A stretch of 64,000 nucleotides of DNA from Kofleriaceae bacterium (GTDB taxonomy: Bacteria; Myxococcota_A; Polyangia; Haliangiales; Haliangiaceae), in assembly GCA_020633495.1 (NCBI GenBank), contig JACKDR010000025.1:57491-121490 (forward strand). The letters run 5' to 3'. Shown here in pieces: positions 41,539 through 50,706 of the stretch. Each line of letters begins with the position of its first letter. The stretch's first letter is position 1. The notes below the pieces were generated by a model. That model saw only the letters and a list, made by a program, of their open reading frames with translations. It was not told the DNA's origin and searched no databases. A program made the translations under genes and the position numbers.

Positions 41539-42474
41539 TCAGAAGAACAGCGTGACCGCGAGCCGGCCCTCGAGCGCGGCCTCGTCGTCGCGGGCCTGCA
41601 GGCCGGCGTCGTCGACGAAGCGCCGCACGGTGCCGCGCACGTCGCCGCCGATCGACACCTGCGGCGACAGCGGCACCTCGAGGCCGCCGCCCAGCGAGCC
41701 GTAGGCGAGCGCCGCGGTGGTCCCGGTCGGCCACTCGGTGCCGCCGACGCCGCCGCCGAGGACGAGGTACGGGTGGGCCCGGGTGACGTCGCCGAGCGGC
41801 AGGTACAGGTTGACGCCGCCGTGGCGATCGACGCGATCGGCGTCGGTGGTGCGCTTGCCGAGCTCGAGCTCGAGCTCGGCGCCGCGACCGCGCCAGCGCA
41901 GCGCGACGCCCAGATCGCCGGCCGACTCGACGGCGCCGTGATCGCGCGTGCCGTTGCCGCCGACGAAGACGCCGAGGCCGAGGGCGCGCCGGGCCGGCGG
42001 CGGCGGCGCGGTGGGCGCGACCGTCGCGGGGGCCGCGAGGTAGGCGCCGCCGACGTAGGCGCCGCCGTAGTAGTACGGGTCGTACGGGTAGCCGTAGCCG
42101 TAGCCGTAGTACGGCCAGCCGTACCAGTGGCCGCCGTAGTAGTAGCCGTGGCCGCCGCCGGCGTGGCCGCCGCCGGCGTGGCTGCCGGGCCGGCTAGGGC
42201 CGACGTCAGGCGCGCCGCGGTGATCGCGGACCTGGGCCCGCGGACCGGGCGACGGCGCCCGCGGCGGACGGCTGCGCGCGGCGCCGCGCGAGCTCGCCGC
42301 CGGCCGCGCGGTGCCGCGCGACGACGAGCGAGCGGAGGAAGACGAAGCGCGATGGTCGCTGTGCGACGCGCGGCTGGAGCCGCCGCCGTGGTGACGGCCC
42401 GCGAACGCCTGATCCGGCGCGCTCGCGACCGCGACCACCGAGCCCAGGGCGATGAGCAGGTTCGAGCACCTCAT
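41539..42474 (-). CDS. Exported protein with a Tyr/Gly-rich segment and an outer-membrane-barrel-like C-terminus
   Basis: The 311-residue product has a signal peptide (MRCSNLLIALGSVVAVASAP, then DQAFAG). A Ser/Arg-rich basic stretch follows, then a Gly/Tyr/His-rich repeat (GHWYGWPYYGYGYGYPYDPY). The C-terminal half has alternating strands (LGLGVFVGGNG, LGVALRWRGRGAELELELG, YLVLGGGVGG) ending in LAVTLFF, whose terminal Phe is typical of beta-barrels inserted by Bam. A TAGGCT box precedes the start. Confidence 0.68.
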   Translation of the reverse strand: MRCSNLLIALGSVVAVASAPDQAFAGRHHGGGSSRASHSDHRASSSSARSSSRGTARPAASSRGAARSRPPRAPSPGPRAQVRDHRGAPDVGPSRPGSHAGGGHAGGGHGYYYGGHWYGWPYYGYGYGYPYDPYYYGGAYVGGAYLAAPATVAPTAPPPPARRALGLGVFVGGNGTRDHGAVESAGDLGVALRWRGRGAELELELGKRTTDADRVDRHGGVNLYLPLGDVTRAHPYLVLGGGVGGTEWPTGTTAALAYGSLGGGLEVPLSPQVSIGGDVRGTVRRFVDDAGLQARDDEAALEGRLAVTLFF

Positions 42475-42519
42475 GATGCAGCTAGCCTACCGCGATGCCG
42501 CGCCGGCGCACGCCGCGCG

Positions 42520-43266
42520 TCACCGCTGGATCGTCGCGGTCACCCGCGGCAGGTCCGGCTCGAGGTCCTGGCCGTCGTGGCGGGGCGCCACCGCGCTGCG
42601 CGGGTGCGGGGCGTGGCGCGGCGACCAGCGCGCGTCGGGGACCACGAACGACAGCGCCCAGCTGCGGCGCGGCCGCGCGCTGTCGTTGCGAGGTGATCGA
42701 TGCCACAACAGGGTGTGGTGGGCGAGGGCGGTGCCCGCCGTCGCGGCGATCGGCACGCCCGGCTCGCCGGCGGGCACGTCGATGGGCGGCAGCGCGGCGC
42801 GCGGGTCGTCGGGATCGCCGAGGCCCCACGCGGCGCGGCGCTCGCCGTGGACGTGGCTGCCGAGCACGTAGTAGAGGCAGCCGTTGGCGACGTCGATGTC
42901 GTCGAGGGCGACCCACAGCGTGACGCCGCCGGCGCGGTCGAGCGGCAGGTACGAGAAGTCCTGGTGCCACGCCATGTCGTCGCCGCCGGGCGGCTTGTCG
43001 AGGAGGTGGTCGTGGAACAGCACCAGCGCCGGCTCGCCGATCGCCGCGCACGCCGCGGCGCCGAGCTGCGGGATCAGCGCCGCCAGCGCCGGAGCGCGGC
43101 GCCACGCGTCGTGGACGATCCGCGCGTAGCCGCCGGTGACGCCGTGGACCTGGGCGTCGGCGAACGCGGCGCGCGCGACCTCGAGCTGGGCGTCGTCGAG
43201 GACGCGGCCGAGGGGGGTGACGCCGTCGCGGGCGAACGCGGTGACCGGATCCGGCGCGGCCGGCAT
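42520..43266 (-). CDS. Phytanoyl-CoA dioxygenase (PhyH) family Fe(II)/2-oxoglutarate oxygenase
   Basis: The 248-residue protein has a double-stranded beta-helix: ALVLFHDHLLDKPPGGDDMA then WHQDFSYLPLD contains the H-x-D iron ligands, VTLWVALDDIDVANGCLYYV the following strands, and HHTLLWHRSPRN the distal His, followed by an Arg that would bind 2-oxoglutarate. It should hydroxylate a small molecule. It is divergent from the radical SAM gene, with 60 bases between starts and TACGAT before its own ATG, so the two may belong to one pathway. Confidence 0.85.
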   Translation of the reverse strand: MPAAPDPVTAFARDGVTPLGRVLDDAQLEVARAAFADAQVHGVTGGYARIVHDAWRRAPALAALIPQLGAAACAAIGEPALVLFHDHLLDKPPGGDDMAWHQDFSYLPLDRAGGVTLWVALDDIDVANGCLYYVLGSHVHGERRAAWGLGDPDDPRAALPPIDVPAGEPGVPIAATAGTALAHHTLLWHRSPRNDSARPRRSWALSFVVPDARWSPRHAPHPRSAVAPRHDGQDLEPDLPRVTATIQR

Positions 43267-43326
43267 GCCGGCATCGTAGCCGATCGCCGCGGCGCCGGCG
43301 CCCGCCCGTGCGATGATGGCGCCGGC

Positions 43327-45336
43327 ATGCGCGTCGTCGTGAACCAGTTCGAGGGCATCGACGCCACGCCGGCGCTGCCGCTGGCCGCCGGGTGCCTGGT
43401 CGCCGCCGCCCGCCAGGACGCCGAGGTCGCCGCCGGCGCCAGCTTCACGATCGCGATCGAGCGCGACGCCGTCGAGCGCGTCGTCGCCGGCTACGACCGG
43501 CCCGACGTCCTCGGCTACGCGCTGTACCCGTGGAACGCGGCCTACGGCCTGGCGGTGGCGGCGGCGGCGCGGCGCGCCCACCCCGACGCGCTGATCGTCG
43601 CCGGCGGCCCGTCGGTGCCGCGGCGCCCCGAGGCGGCGCGACGGTTCCTCGACGCCCACCCCGCGGTCGACGTCCTGGTCTTCGGCGAGGGCGAGCTGGC
43701 GTTCCGCGAGATCCTGCGGGCGCGGCGCCGCGGCGGCGCGCTCGACCACGTCGGTGGCCTGGCGATCCGCGGCCGCGACGGCGTCCACCGGCTGACCGCG
43801 CCGCCGGGGCGCCTCCACGACCTGGCGCCGACGGCGTCGCCGTACCTCGACGGCACCTTCGACGAGCTGTGGGCGCGCCACCGCGGCCGCTTCGACATGG
43901 CGCTGTGCGAGACCAACCGCGGCTGCCCGTTCAGCTGCACGTTCTGCGACTGGTCGCTGACCAAGCACGTCGTCGAGTTCCCGCTCGCGCGCGTCCACGC
44001 CGAGCTCGAGTGGGTGGCGCGCCACGGCCTCCGCCACGTCATGCTGGCCGACGCCAACTTCGGGATCCGCCCGCGCGACGTCGAGCTGGCGCGGTTCCTC
44101 GCCGGGCTGCGCGCCCGCACCGGCGCGCCGACCTCGTTCTACTTCTACCTGACCAAGAACGATCACGCGCGCAACCTCGAGACCATCGAGATCCTGCAGG
44201 CGGCGAAGATCGCGTGCTGGGTCGGGCTCGCGGTCCAGGACTTCGACGATCACGTCCTGGCCACGGTGAAGCGCGACCGGATCCAGAGCGACGAGTCGAT
44301 GCGGCTGCGCGACGTCTGCGGCGATCGCGGCATCCCGACCTTCAACGAGCTGATCCTGGGGCTGCCGGGCCAGACCTACGCGTCGTTCACCGAGACCGTG
44401 GCGCGGGCGATGCCGGGGCTGCCGCGCCACGACTTCGTCCTCTACCTGTGCCGCCTGATCGAGAACACCGAGCTCGGCGATCCGGCGTCGCGGGCCCGCC
44501 ACGGCCTGCAGACCCGACGCTGCCGCTGGCAGACCTCGACGCCGGGCTTCGACCCGATCGTCGACGAGTACCAGGAGGTCGTGATCGCGACCGCCGACCT
44601 GCCGCCGGAGGCGTGGGCGCGCACCTACCGGTTCGCGTTCGTGGCCGCCGCGCTGTACAACCTGCGCCTGCTGCGGGTCGTGCTGCGCCACGTCGCCGAG
44701 GGCACCGGCGCGGCGCTGCGCGACTACCTCGAGCACCTCGCCGACGCCACCGTGGCGGCGGCGCCCGGCACCGTCTACGCCGAGCTCGGCGCGATCGTCG
44801 ATCGCTACGTCGCGTCGATCCGCGCCGGCGAGCCGTTCGTGCTGCCGCTGGCCGACGACGCGCCCGACGCCCGGGCCTACGTCGACGAGGCCCTGGCCAC
44901 CGCGGCGCTGCGCCGCTACGACGCCTTCCTCGACGAGACCCGGGCGCTGACCGCGGCGTTCGTCGCCGCCGCGGCGCCCGACGCCGACCCGGCGCGGCTC
45001 GCCGAGGCGTTCCGCTACCAGGCGCTGATCACGCCGCGCTGGGGCCACGGCGAGGCGGTGACCGCGACGCTGGCCCACGACTGGCCGGCCTACGTCGCCG
45101 ACGGCACCGCCGGCGCGACGCTGGCGGCGCGGCCGGTGACGGCGCGGTTCGTGCCGCCGCCGTTCGCGACCGTGCCCAGCTTCGCCGCGTTCGCCGCGAC
45201 CCAGCTGGCGTGCGTGCGGGCCCGCCTCGACCTCGGCGAGGTCGAGGCCGTCGTCGGCGACGCCGGCCCGGCGGCGCCCGGCGCGCCGCCGCGGCCGCGA
45301 CCGCGCGGCCTGGTCGTGCTGCCGACCAGCGGCTGA
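43327..45336 (+). CDS. B12-binding-type radical SAM protein
   Basis: The 669-residue product has an N-terminal Rossmann-like B12-type domain (about 1-140: ALPLAAGCLVAAARQDAEVA, DALIVAGGPSVPRRPEAARR, VLVFGEGELAFREI). The radical SAM core has the cluster motif in RGCPFSCTFCDW (about residue 200), followed by the barrel (GLRHVMLADANFGIRPRDVE, NELILGLPGQTYASFTETV). The C-terminal 250 residues are helical. No DxHxxG cobalamin signature is obvious, so cobalamin use is uncertain. The stop codon opens repeat copy C. Confidence 0.87.
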   Translation: MRVVVNQFEGIDATPALPLAAGCLVAAARQDAEVAAGASFTIAIERDAVERVVAGYDRPDVLGYALYPWNAAYGLAVAAAARRAHPDALIVAGGPSVPRRPEAARRFLDAHPAVDVLVFGEGELAFREILRARRRGGALDHVGGLAIRGRDGVHRLTAPPGRLHDLAPTASPYLDGTFDELWARHRGRFDMALCETNRGCPFSCTFCDWSLTKHVVEFPLARVHAELEWVARHGLRHVMLADANFGIRPRDVELARFLAGLRARTGAPTSFYFYLTKNDHARNLETIEILQAAKIACWVGLAVQDFDDHVLATVKRDRIQSDESMRLRDVCGDRGIPTFNELILGLPGQTYASFTETVARAMPGLPRHDFVLYLCRLIENTELGDPASRARHGLQTRRCRWQTSTPGFDPIVDEYQEVVIATADLPPEAWARTYRFAFVAAALYNLRLLRVVLRHVAEGTGAALRDYLEHLADATVAAAPGTVYAELGAIVDRYVASIRAGEPFVLPLADDAPDARAYVDEALATAALRRYDAFLDETRALTAAFVAAAAPDADPARLAEAFRYQALITPRWGHGEAVTATLAHDWPAYVADGTAGATLAARPVTARFVPPPFATVPSFAAFAATQLACVRARLDLGEVEAVVGDAGPAAPGAPPRPRPRGLVVLPTSG

Positions 45337-45408
45337 ACCGAGCGTCTGCGCGAGGCGGTCTCCGTGCAGGCGCTGCGAGCCCGTCTGCGGGCGAGCGAGC
45401 CGCTCTGA
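45334..45408 (+). repeat. Stop-anchored repeat, copy C
   Basis: It starts at the TGA of the radical SAM gene and continues ACCGAGCGTCTGCGCGAGG, then TGCAGGCGCTGCGAGCC and CGTCTGCGGGCGAGCGAGCC, stopping short of the terminal hairpin. A separate GC-rich hairpin (CCCCGCG/CGCGGGG, about 45428-45450) lies at the convergent gene boundary. Confidence 0.85.
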
Positions 45409-45432
45409 GCTGCGACGGCGCGCGGCCCCGCG

Positions 45433-46932
45433 TCACCGGCGCGGGGCCACCGCGATCGCCGCGATCGCGGCCTCGAGCGCGTCGAGCGTGAACGGCTTGT
45501 CCAGCACCGGCTGATCGGCGAGGGCGGTGGCCGCGTCGCCGCCGTCGCCGATGCGGCCGCCGCTGACGAACACCAGCCGCGCCGCTAGCGCCGGGTGGGC
45601 CTGGCGTAGCCACGCGTGCAGCTGCAGGCCGCCGATGCCGGGCATGACGAGATCGCAGACCACGACGTCGAAGTCGGGGTCGCGCGCCAGCAGCTCGCGG
45701 GCGTCGCCGCCGGAGGCCGCGAGCACGACCTCGTGGGTGTCGGCGAAGGCGCGCGCGACGACCTGGCCGATCGCGGGCTCGTCGTCGACGAACAGCAGGC
45801 GCAGGCGGCGCGCCGCGGCCGCGGCGGTCGGGGCGGGCGCCGGCGCTGGCGGGGCGGCGGTCGCCGCCACGAACGCGGGCAGCGTCACCGTGAAGGTGCT
45901 GCCGCGCCCCGGCGCGGTGTCGACGTCGATGCGGCCGCCGAGGGCGACGACCAGGCCGTGGCAGATCGACAGCCCGAGGCCGGTGCCGACGCCGACGCTG
46001 CGGGTGGTGAAGAACGGCTCGAAGATGCGGCGGCGGTGGGCCTCGTCGATGCCGGTGCCGGTGTCGGTGATCGCGACGTGGACCTCGCCGCCGGTGGCGG
46101 TGGTCGCGACGACGACGCGGTGGTCGTCGGGCTGGCCGTCGGGCAGGGCCTGCGCGGCGTTGATCAGCAGGTTGACGAAGATCTGGGCCAGGCGGCCCTC
46201 GCTGGCCAGCACCGTCGGCACCTCGCGGTAGCGGCGCTCGACCATGGCGCGGTGGCGGAGCTCGTGGCCAGCCGTGCTCAGCGCCAGCTCGAGGGCGCCG
46301 TGGACGTCGACCGGGCCGAGATCGTCGTCGCCGCCGCGCGAGAACGCACGCAGATCGCGGACGATCGCCGCGACCCGCCGCACCCCGGAGGTGGCGGTCG
46401 CGGCGTGATCGGCGACCTCGGGCGCGAGCGGCGACGTCGAGGCGCCGGCCAGGGCGGCGAGGGCGTCGAGGTGGAGCAGCACGTAGGTCAGCGGGTTGTT
46501 GATCTCGTGCGCGACCCCGGCGGCGAGCGTGCCCAGCGACGCCAGCCGGTCGGCCTGGGTCAGCTGCGCGGTCATGCGGCGCTGCGCGGTGACGTCGCGA
46601 GCCAGCCCGAGCAGGCGATCGCCGGCGATGCGGGTCGCGCTGACCTCGAGGATCCGCCGCTCGCCGTCGGGCAACACGAAGGTGCGCGTGGTCATCGTCG
46701 CGCGGCCGGCGAGCAGGTCGTGGCGGCGCAGCGGCGCGCGGGCCAGCTCCTCGGGGTCGAGCAGGGCGGCGATCGTCGTGCCCACCAGCTGCGCCGGCGA
46801 CCGGCCGAGCATCGCGCACGCGGCGTCGTTGACCCAGTCGATGCGGAAGGCGGCGTCCGTGACGAACATGCCGTCGGAGGCGGCCTCCACCATCGCCCTG
46901 AGGGTCTCCGCCGGCAGCACCGCCGCGTCCAT
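45433..46932 (-). CDS. Hybrid sensor histidine kinase (PAS, HisKA, HATPase, receiver)
   Basis: The 499-residue soluble protein has a PAS domain at about 12-118 (ASDGMFVTDAAFRIDWVNDA). The HisKA domain contains LASLGTLAAGVAHEINNPLT with His142. The ATPase has [30 protein letters not shown] and GTGLGLSICHG. A receiver at about 375-495 has LLFVDDEPA and VVCDLVMPGIGG, with Lys in LDKPF. It has the same architecture as the kinase at 27188 but a different H-box. The start at 46932 was preferred to the Arg-rich extension upstream. Confidence 0.91.
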   Translation of the reverse strand: MDAAVLPAETLRAMVEAASDGMFVTDAAFRIDWVNDAACAMLGRSPAQLVGTTIAALLDPEELARAPLRRHDLLAGRATMTTRTFVLPDGERRILEVSATRIAGDRLLGLARDVTAQRRMTAQLTQADRLASLGTLAAGVAHEINNPLTYVLLHLDALAALAGASTSPLAPEVADHAATATSGVRRVAAIVRDLRAFSRGGDDDLGPVDVHGALELALSTAGHELRHRAMVERRYREVPTVLASEGRLAQIFVNLLINAAQALPDGQPDDHRVVVATTATGGEVHVAITDTGTGIDEAHRRRIFEPFFTTRSVGVGTGLGLSICHGLVVALGGRIDVDTAPGRGSTFTVTLPAFVAATAAPPAPAPAPTAAAAARRLRLLFVDDEPAIGQVVARAFADTHEVVLAASGGDARELLARDPDFDVVVCDLVMPGIGGLQLHAWLRQAHPALAARLVFVSGGRIGDGGDAATALADQPVLDKPFTLDALEAAIAAIAVAPRR

Positions 46933-47051
46933 CGCCCGGCGAGTCTGCGCCCGGCGTCGCGGCCGACGCAAGGCCCGCCGGCGCGCCGCGCGGGCGCCGT
47001 GCGGGCCGACCGCGGGCCCCGCCGCCGCCGGGTTCGCGCTACCGTCGCGCG

Positions 47052-47699
47052 ATGTTCATCGGCCACTTCGCGGTCGGGATGGCGGCCAAGCGGGTGGCGC
47101 CGCGCGCGTCGCTGCCGGTGTTGCTCGCCGCGCCCCAGGTGCTCGACATCCTGTTCCCGATCCTGGTCGCCGCCGGCGTCGAGAAGGTCGCGATCGTCCC
47201 CGGCCTCACCGCGGTGAGCCCGCTCGACCTGCAGGACATCGGCTGGTCGCACAGCCTGGTGACGTCGATCGCCTGGTCGATCCTGTTCGCCCTCGGCTAC
47301 CTGGCGATCACGCGGCAGCGCCGCGAGGCCGTGGTGCTGGGCGCGTGCGTGGCCAGCCACTGGGTGCTCGACTGGGTCACGCACCTGCCGGACATGCCGC
47401 TGTACCCGGGTGGGCCGCGCGTCGGGCTCGGCCTGTGGACGTCGCTGCCCGGCTGCCTCGCCGTCGAGCTGGGCATGTTCGCGATCGGCGTGTGGCTCTA
47501 CGCCGGCGCGACCCGCGCGCGCGATCGCGTCGGATCGATCGGCTGGTGGGCGCTGGTGGTGACGTTGCTGGGCATGTACCTCGGCGCGGTGTTCGGGCCG
47601 CCGCCGCCCGACGCCCGGGCGCTGGTCATCTTCGCGTTCGGCGCCTGGATCCTGCTGGCCTGGGGCTGGTGGGTCAGCCGGCACCGCGAGCACGGCTGA
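47052..47699 (+). CDS. Polytopic membrane protein, DUF457-like
   Basis: The 215-residue product has about five membrane helices (VLLAAPQVLDILFPILVAAG, HSLVTSIAWSILFALGYLA, GCLAVELGMFAIGVWLYA, WALVVTLLGMYLGAVFG, ALVIFAFGAWILLAWGWWV). It begins MFIGHFAVGMAAKR, and HWVLDWVTHLPDMPLYPGG carries an HxxxDxxTH pattern of the kind used to call some relatives metal-dependent membrane hydrolases. A TACCGT box lies before the ATG. Activity is unproven. Confidence 0.72.
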   Translation: MFIGHFAVGMAAKRVAPRASLPVLLAAPQVLDILFPILVAAGVEKVAIVPGLTAVSPLDLQDIGWSHSLVTSIAWSILFALGYLAITRQRREAVVLGACVASHWVLDWVTHLPDMPLYPGGPRVGLGLWTSLPGCLAVELGMFAIGVWLYAGATRARDRVGSIGWWALVVTLLGMYLGAVFGPPPPDARALVIFAFGAWILLAWGWWVSRHREHG

Positions 47700-47721
47700 C
47701 GGCCGGGCCGCGATTTTGTCG

Positions 47722-47750
47722 TTGACGGATCGAAAGGTCCGACCAATAAT
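47722..47750 (+). promoter_or_regulatory. Sigma-70-type promoter of the hydroxylase-like gene
   Basis: TTGACG (47722-47727), 17 bases, AATAAT (47745-47750), in a clearly AT-rich stretch. It is one of the few conventional promoters visible in the window. Confidence 0.6.
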
Positions 47751-47774
47751 ACGAACTCGAATTCAGCTTCGAGG

Positions 47775-48332
47775 ATGATGCAAATGCTCGGAATTCCATT
47801 GGGTCTCGCCGTCGCCAACGCCACCGAGTGGGCCTTCCACAAGTACGTGCTGCACGGCCTGGGCAAGAACCCGAAGAGCTTCTGGAGCTTCCACTGGCAC
47901 GAGCACCACCGGGCGTCGCGCCAGCACGGTCACGTCGACGACGCCTACAAGACCGGGCTGCTGCGCTGGAACGGCCAGACCAAGGAGGCGCTCGCGCTCG
48001 CCACCAGCGCGGTCGCGATCGCGCCGCTGTTGCCGGTGGCGCCGTTCTTCGTCGGCACGCTCTGGTACAGCGCGCTCGACTACTACCGCAAGCACCGCCG
48101 CTCGCACCTCGATCCGGCGTGGGCGCGCGATCGCCTGCCGTGGCACTACGACCACCACATGGGGCCGGAGCCGCACAGCAACTGGTGCGTGACCCGGCCG
48201 TGGATGGATCACGTGATGGGCACGCGGCGGCCCTACCTCGGCACCGAGCGCGAGGCCGCCGATCGGGCCCGGCGTCGGCGCCGGGCCGCCACCGCGTCGT
48301 CGTCGGCGGCGGTCGCCGCGGCCGGCGCGTAG
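47775..48332 (+). CDS. Fatty acid hydroxylase / sterol desaturase family protein
   Basis: The 185-residue protein has the di-iron histidine boxes of the family: EWAFHKYVLHGL, FHWHEHHRASRQHGHVDD and WHYDHHMGPEPHSNWCVT. Hydrophobic stretches lie between them (SAVAIAPLLPVAPFFVGTLW). It is shorter than most members, which usually have four membrane helices, so it may be a minimal form. Three ATGs occur within ten bases; the third (47784) has the best spacing from GAGG. It probably hydroxylates an acyl or carotenoid-type substrate at the membrane. Confidence 0.8.
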   Translation: MMQMLGIPLGLAVANATEWAFHKYVLHGLGKNPKSFWSFHWHEHHRASRQHGHVDDAYKTGLLRWNGQTKEALALATSAVAIAPLLPVAPFFVGTLWYSALDYYRKHRRSHLDPAWARDRLPWHYDHHMGPEPHSNWCVTRPWMDHVMGTRRPYLGTEREAADRARRRRRAATASSSAAVAAAGA

Positions 48333-48345
48333 GGGCCGCGCGCTC

Positions 48346-48453
48346 AGAGCGTGGGAGGATTTCATCCTCACACGCTCTGTCGATCGGCTCGCTCGCCCGC
48401 AGACGGGCTCGCAGCGCCTGCACGGAGACCGCCTCGCGCAGACGCTCGGCTCA
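48346..48453 (-). repeat. Stop-anchored repeat, copy D, displaced from its gene by an IS
   Basis: On the minus strand it begins TGAGCCGAGCGTCTGCGCG and ends in a 16-bp stem with one mismatch (CAGAGCGTGgGAGGAT region), almost identical to copy A. No gene ends at this TGA now, because the IS at 48454-49934 lies immediately upstream; removing it puts the TGA at the end of the gene at 49935-50564. Confidence 0.85.
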
Positions 48454-49934
48454 GAGCCTGTAATCCTATCGATCGGATGGCACGGGCGAGCGCGCGACCG
48501 GTGGTCCGCCGGCGGCGCTTCGCCGCCACGGTGCCCACGAGGGGTGGTGACTACCCGAGCAGAGTGGCCAGCGGCACCCGGAGCAGGTTGTAGGCGAGGG
48601 CGCCCCACAGCAGGACGCTGGTGACCTTGTGGGGCCCGCGAACCAGCAGTCGGTCCAGCCCGCGGCGGCAGCGGAGGTCAGCGTTCGTGGTCTCCGCGGT
48701 CGCTGCGCGCGCTTGTAGATCCTTGGCCTCGTCGGTTTCCATCCGCGCTCGCCACGCGGCCGTCCGGTCGGTGTCCTCTTTCTTGCGCGCGTGCGGATCC
48801 GCGGTCGATTTGCGCGGTGTGGGCACCGGTGCGAACACGGTCACGCCGCGGCCCTCGGCGGCGTCGATCTGCTCGATCGACACGAAGCCGCCGTCGATCA
48901 ACAGCTCCTCGGGCAGGTCGCCGGTGCGGCGCTCGATGTCGTCGAGGGCCGGTCGCGCCAGGCGCGCGTCGCTGCCCGCCGTACTCACGCCCACGCCGAC
49001 GATGAGTCGGCTATCGACGTCGGTCGAGATCTGCAGATTGTACGCGGGTCGAAACCCGCCATCTCCCATCTTCATCACCCGCGCCTGCGGGTCCGTCGTC
49101 GACACGCGCGGCTCCTTCTTGCGGTCCTTCGGGTCGTTCTGTCGACGCTTGATCGCTTCCGCCTCGGGCATCTTCGCCAGCGCCTCTTCGACGCGCCGTC
49201 GACGGTCCTCGGCGCCGCGCAGCTGCGCCGCCTCGTGGCGATCGCGATGCCCGGGAGCCGCGGCCTCCGCCTTGAGCGCCGCGAGATGCTTGCGCGCCGC
49301 CTTGACGTAGTCCTTCAACGAAGCTTCCGCCGGAACGACGCCGCCCCGGCAGACGCCCGCACGCGCATCCCGTCGGCGCCACGCGGCGCAGCGTCACCAG
49401 CCCGCCGCCATCAGCTTGCCGAGCACCTCCGTGAGCAACTCGTCCAGCGCTCGCTCGTGCCCCACTCGGAACCTCGCCAGCAAGTTGTGGTTCACGCTCA
49501 CGCCGCCGCAGATCCACTTGTACGCGGCGTGCCGCACGCACAGCTCGTCGAGCTCCCGCGCCGACGCCACCCCGTCCGCGGTGGCGTACAGCCACAGGCA
49601 CACCAGCATCTTCGGGTCCGTCGCCGACCGCCCGGCGACCCCTTCACGGGCCTCGATCGGCTCGTAGAACAGCGTCAGGTCCAGCTGCTCCACCGCCGCC
49701 CACAGCGTCCGGGCCGGATGGTCCTCCGGGATCAGCGTGTCGAGGTCGACCACCTCCAGGCCCAGCTGCTCACGCAACACGGTCCGTAGCCGCGGCTTTC
49801 CGCGCCGACGCTCTGTCCCGGCAGGGTTCGAGGTTTCGCCGTCCTGGTCGAACAGATCACGCTGGCTCATGCCGAGAGCAGATCAACCGGCGGTCCGGAT
49901 GTCGATCCGGACCGCCCGAAAAGATCACAACCTC
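48454..49934 (-). mobile_element. IS1182-like insertion sequence, decayed
   Basis: A 1481-bp element bounded by imperfect terminal inverted repeats: GAGGTTGTGATCTTTTCGGG at the 49934 end, and GAGCCTGTAATCCTATCGAT at the 48454 end. The trinucleotide TCA flanks both sides, a possible 3-bp target duplication. It contains one frameshifted transposase and a GC-rich palindrome near its left end (GGCGGTCCGGAT / ATCCGGACCGCC, about 49890-49917). Confidence 0.8.
48551..49870 (-). pseudogene. IS1182-family transposase, broken by frameshifts
   Basis: The first part (49870-49394) encodes the family's N-terminus: VVDLDTLIPEDHPARTLWAA, LYATADGVASARELDELC and NHNLLARFRVGHERALDELL. It shifts frame at LMAAG. 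GLVTLRRVA follows in a second frame, then MRVRASAGAASFRR in a third, then the remainder from 49318 in another (LSKDYVKAARKHLAALK-type start; RVMKMGDGGFRPAYNLQIST; LPEELLIDGGF). At least three one- or two-base deletions lie within about 100 bases, so no functional enzyme is produced. Confidence 0.85.
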
Positions 49935-50564
49935 TCAGCCGTCGCCGCGGACGTTGCCGCCGATCCAGTAGGGCAGGATGTCGGCGGCGAAGTGGCCGAC
50001 GCCGCGGCCGGCGAACTCGGCCGCGTCGCCGACGCCGTGGACGTTGTCCCACGACATCGGGTTGACGTAGTTGTACGTCGCCATGTAGCGCGGGTCGGTG
50101 ACCTCGGCGCCGGTGTCGCCGTCGCGCACCGACTCGCGGCCGTCGGGGTTGATGTACTTGTCCTCGGGCGCGCCGACCCCGTTGTCGTGGTAGACGCTCA
50201 TCCACGGCGGCAGGTGCTCCCAGCCCTGCGACGGGTCGGCGAGGTCGGCGCTGCTCGGGGCCGGCCCGTTGTGGGCGGCGCGGTCCTCGAAGTGCCAGTC
50301 GGTGAGGCCGTGGTAGATCGACGAGCCGACGCCGGCCGCCGCCGAGCCGATGCCCGAGGCGATATCGCCGATGCCGTCGACGGCGCGGCTGCCCAGGCCG
50401 GCGGCCATGCTGCCGAGCTCGGCGGCGCCGTCCATGACGTAGCCGGCGCCGCTGGCCAGGGCGCGGCCCCCGGTCTCGACCGCGCTGGCGGCGCCGTCGT
50501 AGACCGCGCTGCCGGCGTTGACGATGCCGTCGCCGATGCTGCTGAGGGTGTCCCAGGCGCCCAT
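49935..50564 (-). CDS. Cargo-like protein with Ala/Gly-rich amphipathic N-terminal repeats
   Basis: The 209-residue product has no signal peptide. Residues about 5-95 are a repeated amphipathic pattern (SSIGDGIVNAGSAVYDGAAS, GYVMDGAAELGSMAAGLGSR, DGIGDIASGIGSAAAGVGSS), similar in style to the C-terminal repeats of the DUF4157 protein at 22472. A distinct C-terminal domain follows (SVYHDNGVGAPEDKYINPDG, YNYVNPMSWDNVHGVGDAAE). A GAGGAG Shine-Dalgarno motif supports the ATG at 50564. Such helical heads are seen in loaded injection-system cargo; that role is inferred. An IS sits one base after its stop codon. Confidence 0.65.
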   Translation of the reverse strand: MGAWDTLSSIGDGIVNAGSAVYDGAASAVETGGRALASGAGYVMDGAAELGSMAAGLGSRAVDGIGDIASGIGSAAAGVGSSIYHGLTDWHFEDRAAHNGPAPSSADLADPSQGWEHLPPWMSVYHDNGVGAPEDKYINPDGRESVRDGDTGAEVTDPRYMATYNYVNPMSWDNVHGVGDAAEFAGRGVGHFAADILPYWIGGNVRGDG

Positions 50565-50706
50565 GTGGTCGGTCTCCTCGGTCCGGGTACGGGTGGACGA
50601 GCGGTGCTCGGGACCTGATACGGCCCGGGCGCCCCGGTTCTCCCCCCGGATGTGACCTCGATGGTACGGAGCCGCCACCGGGGCGGTCAACCACCGCGGC
50701 CGTGGC

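Noticed and set aside
49394..49870. Treating the two transposase parts as a programmed-frameshift pair
   Set aside because: At least three separate shifts are needed within about 100 bases, unlike the single slip of functional IS elements.
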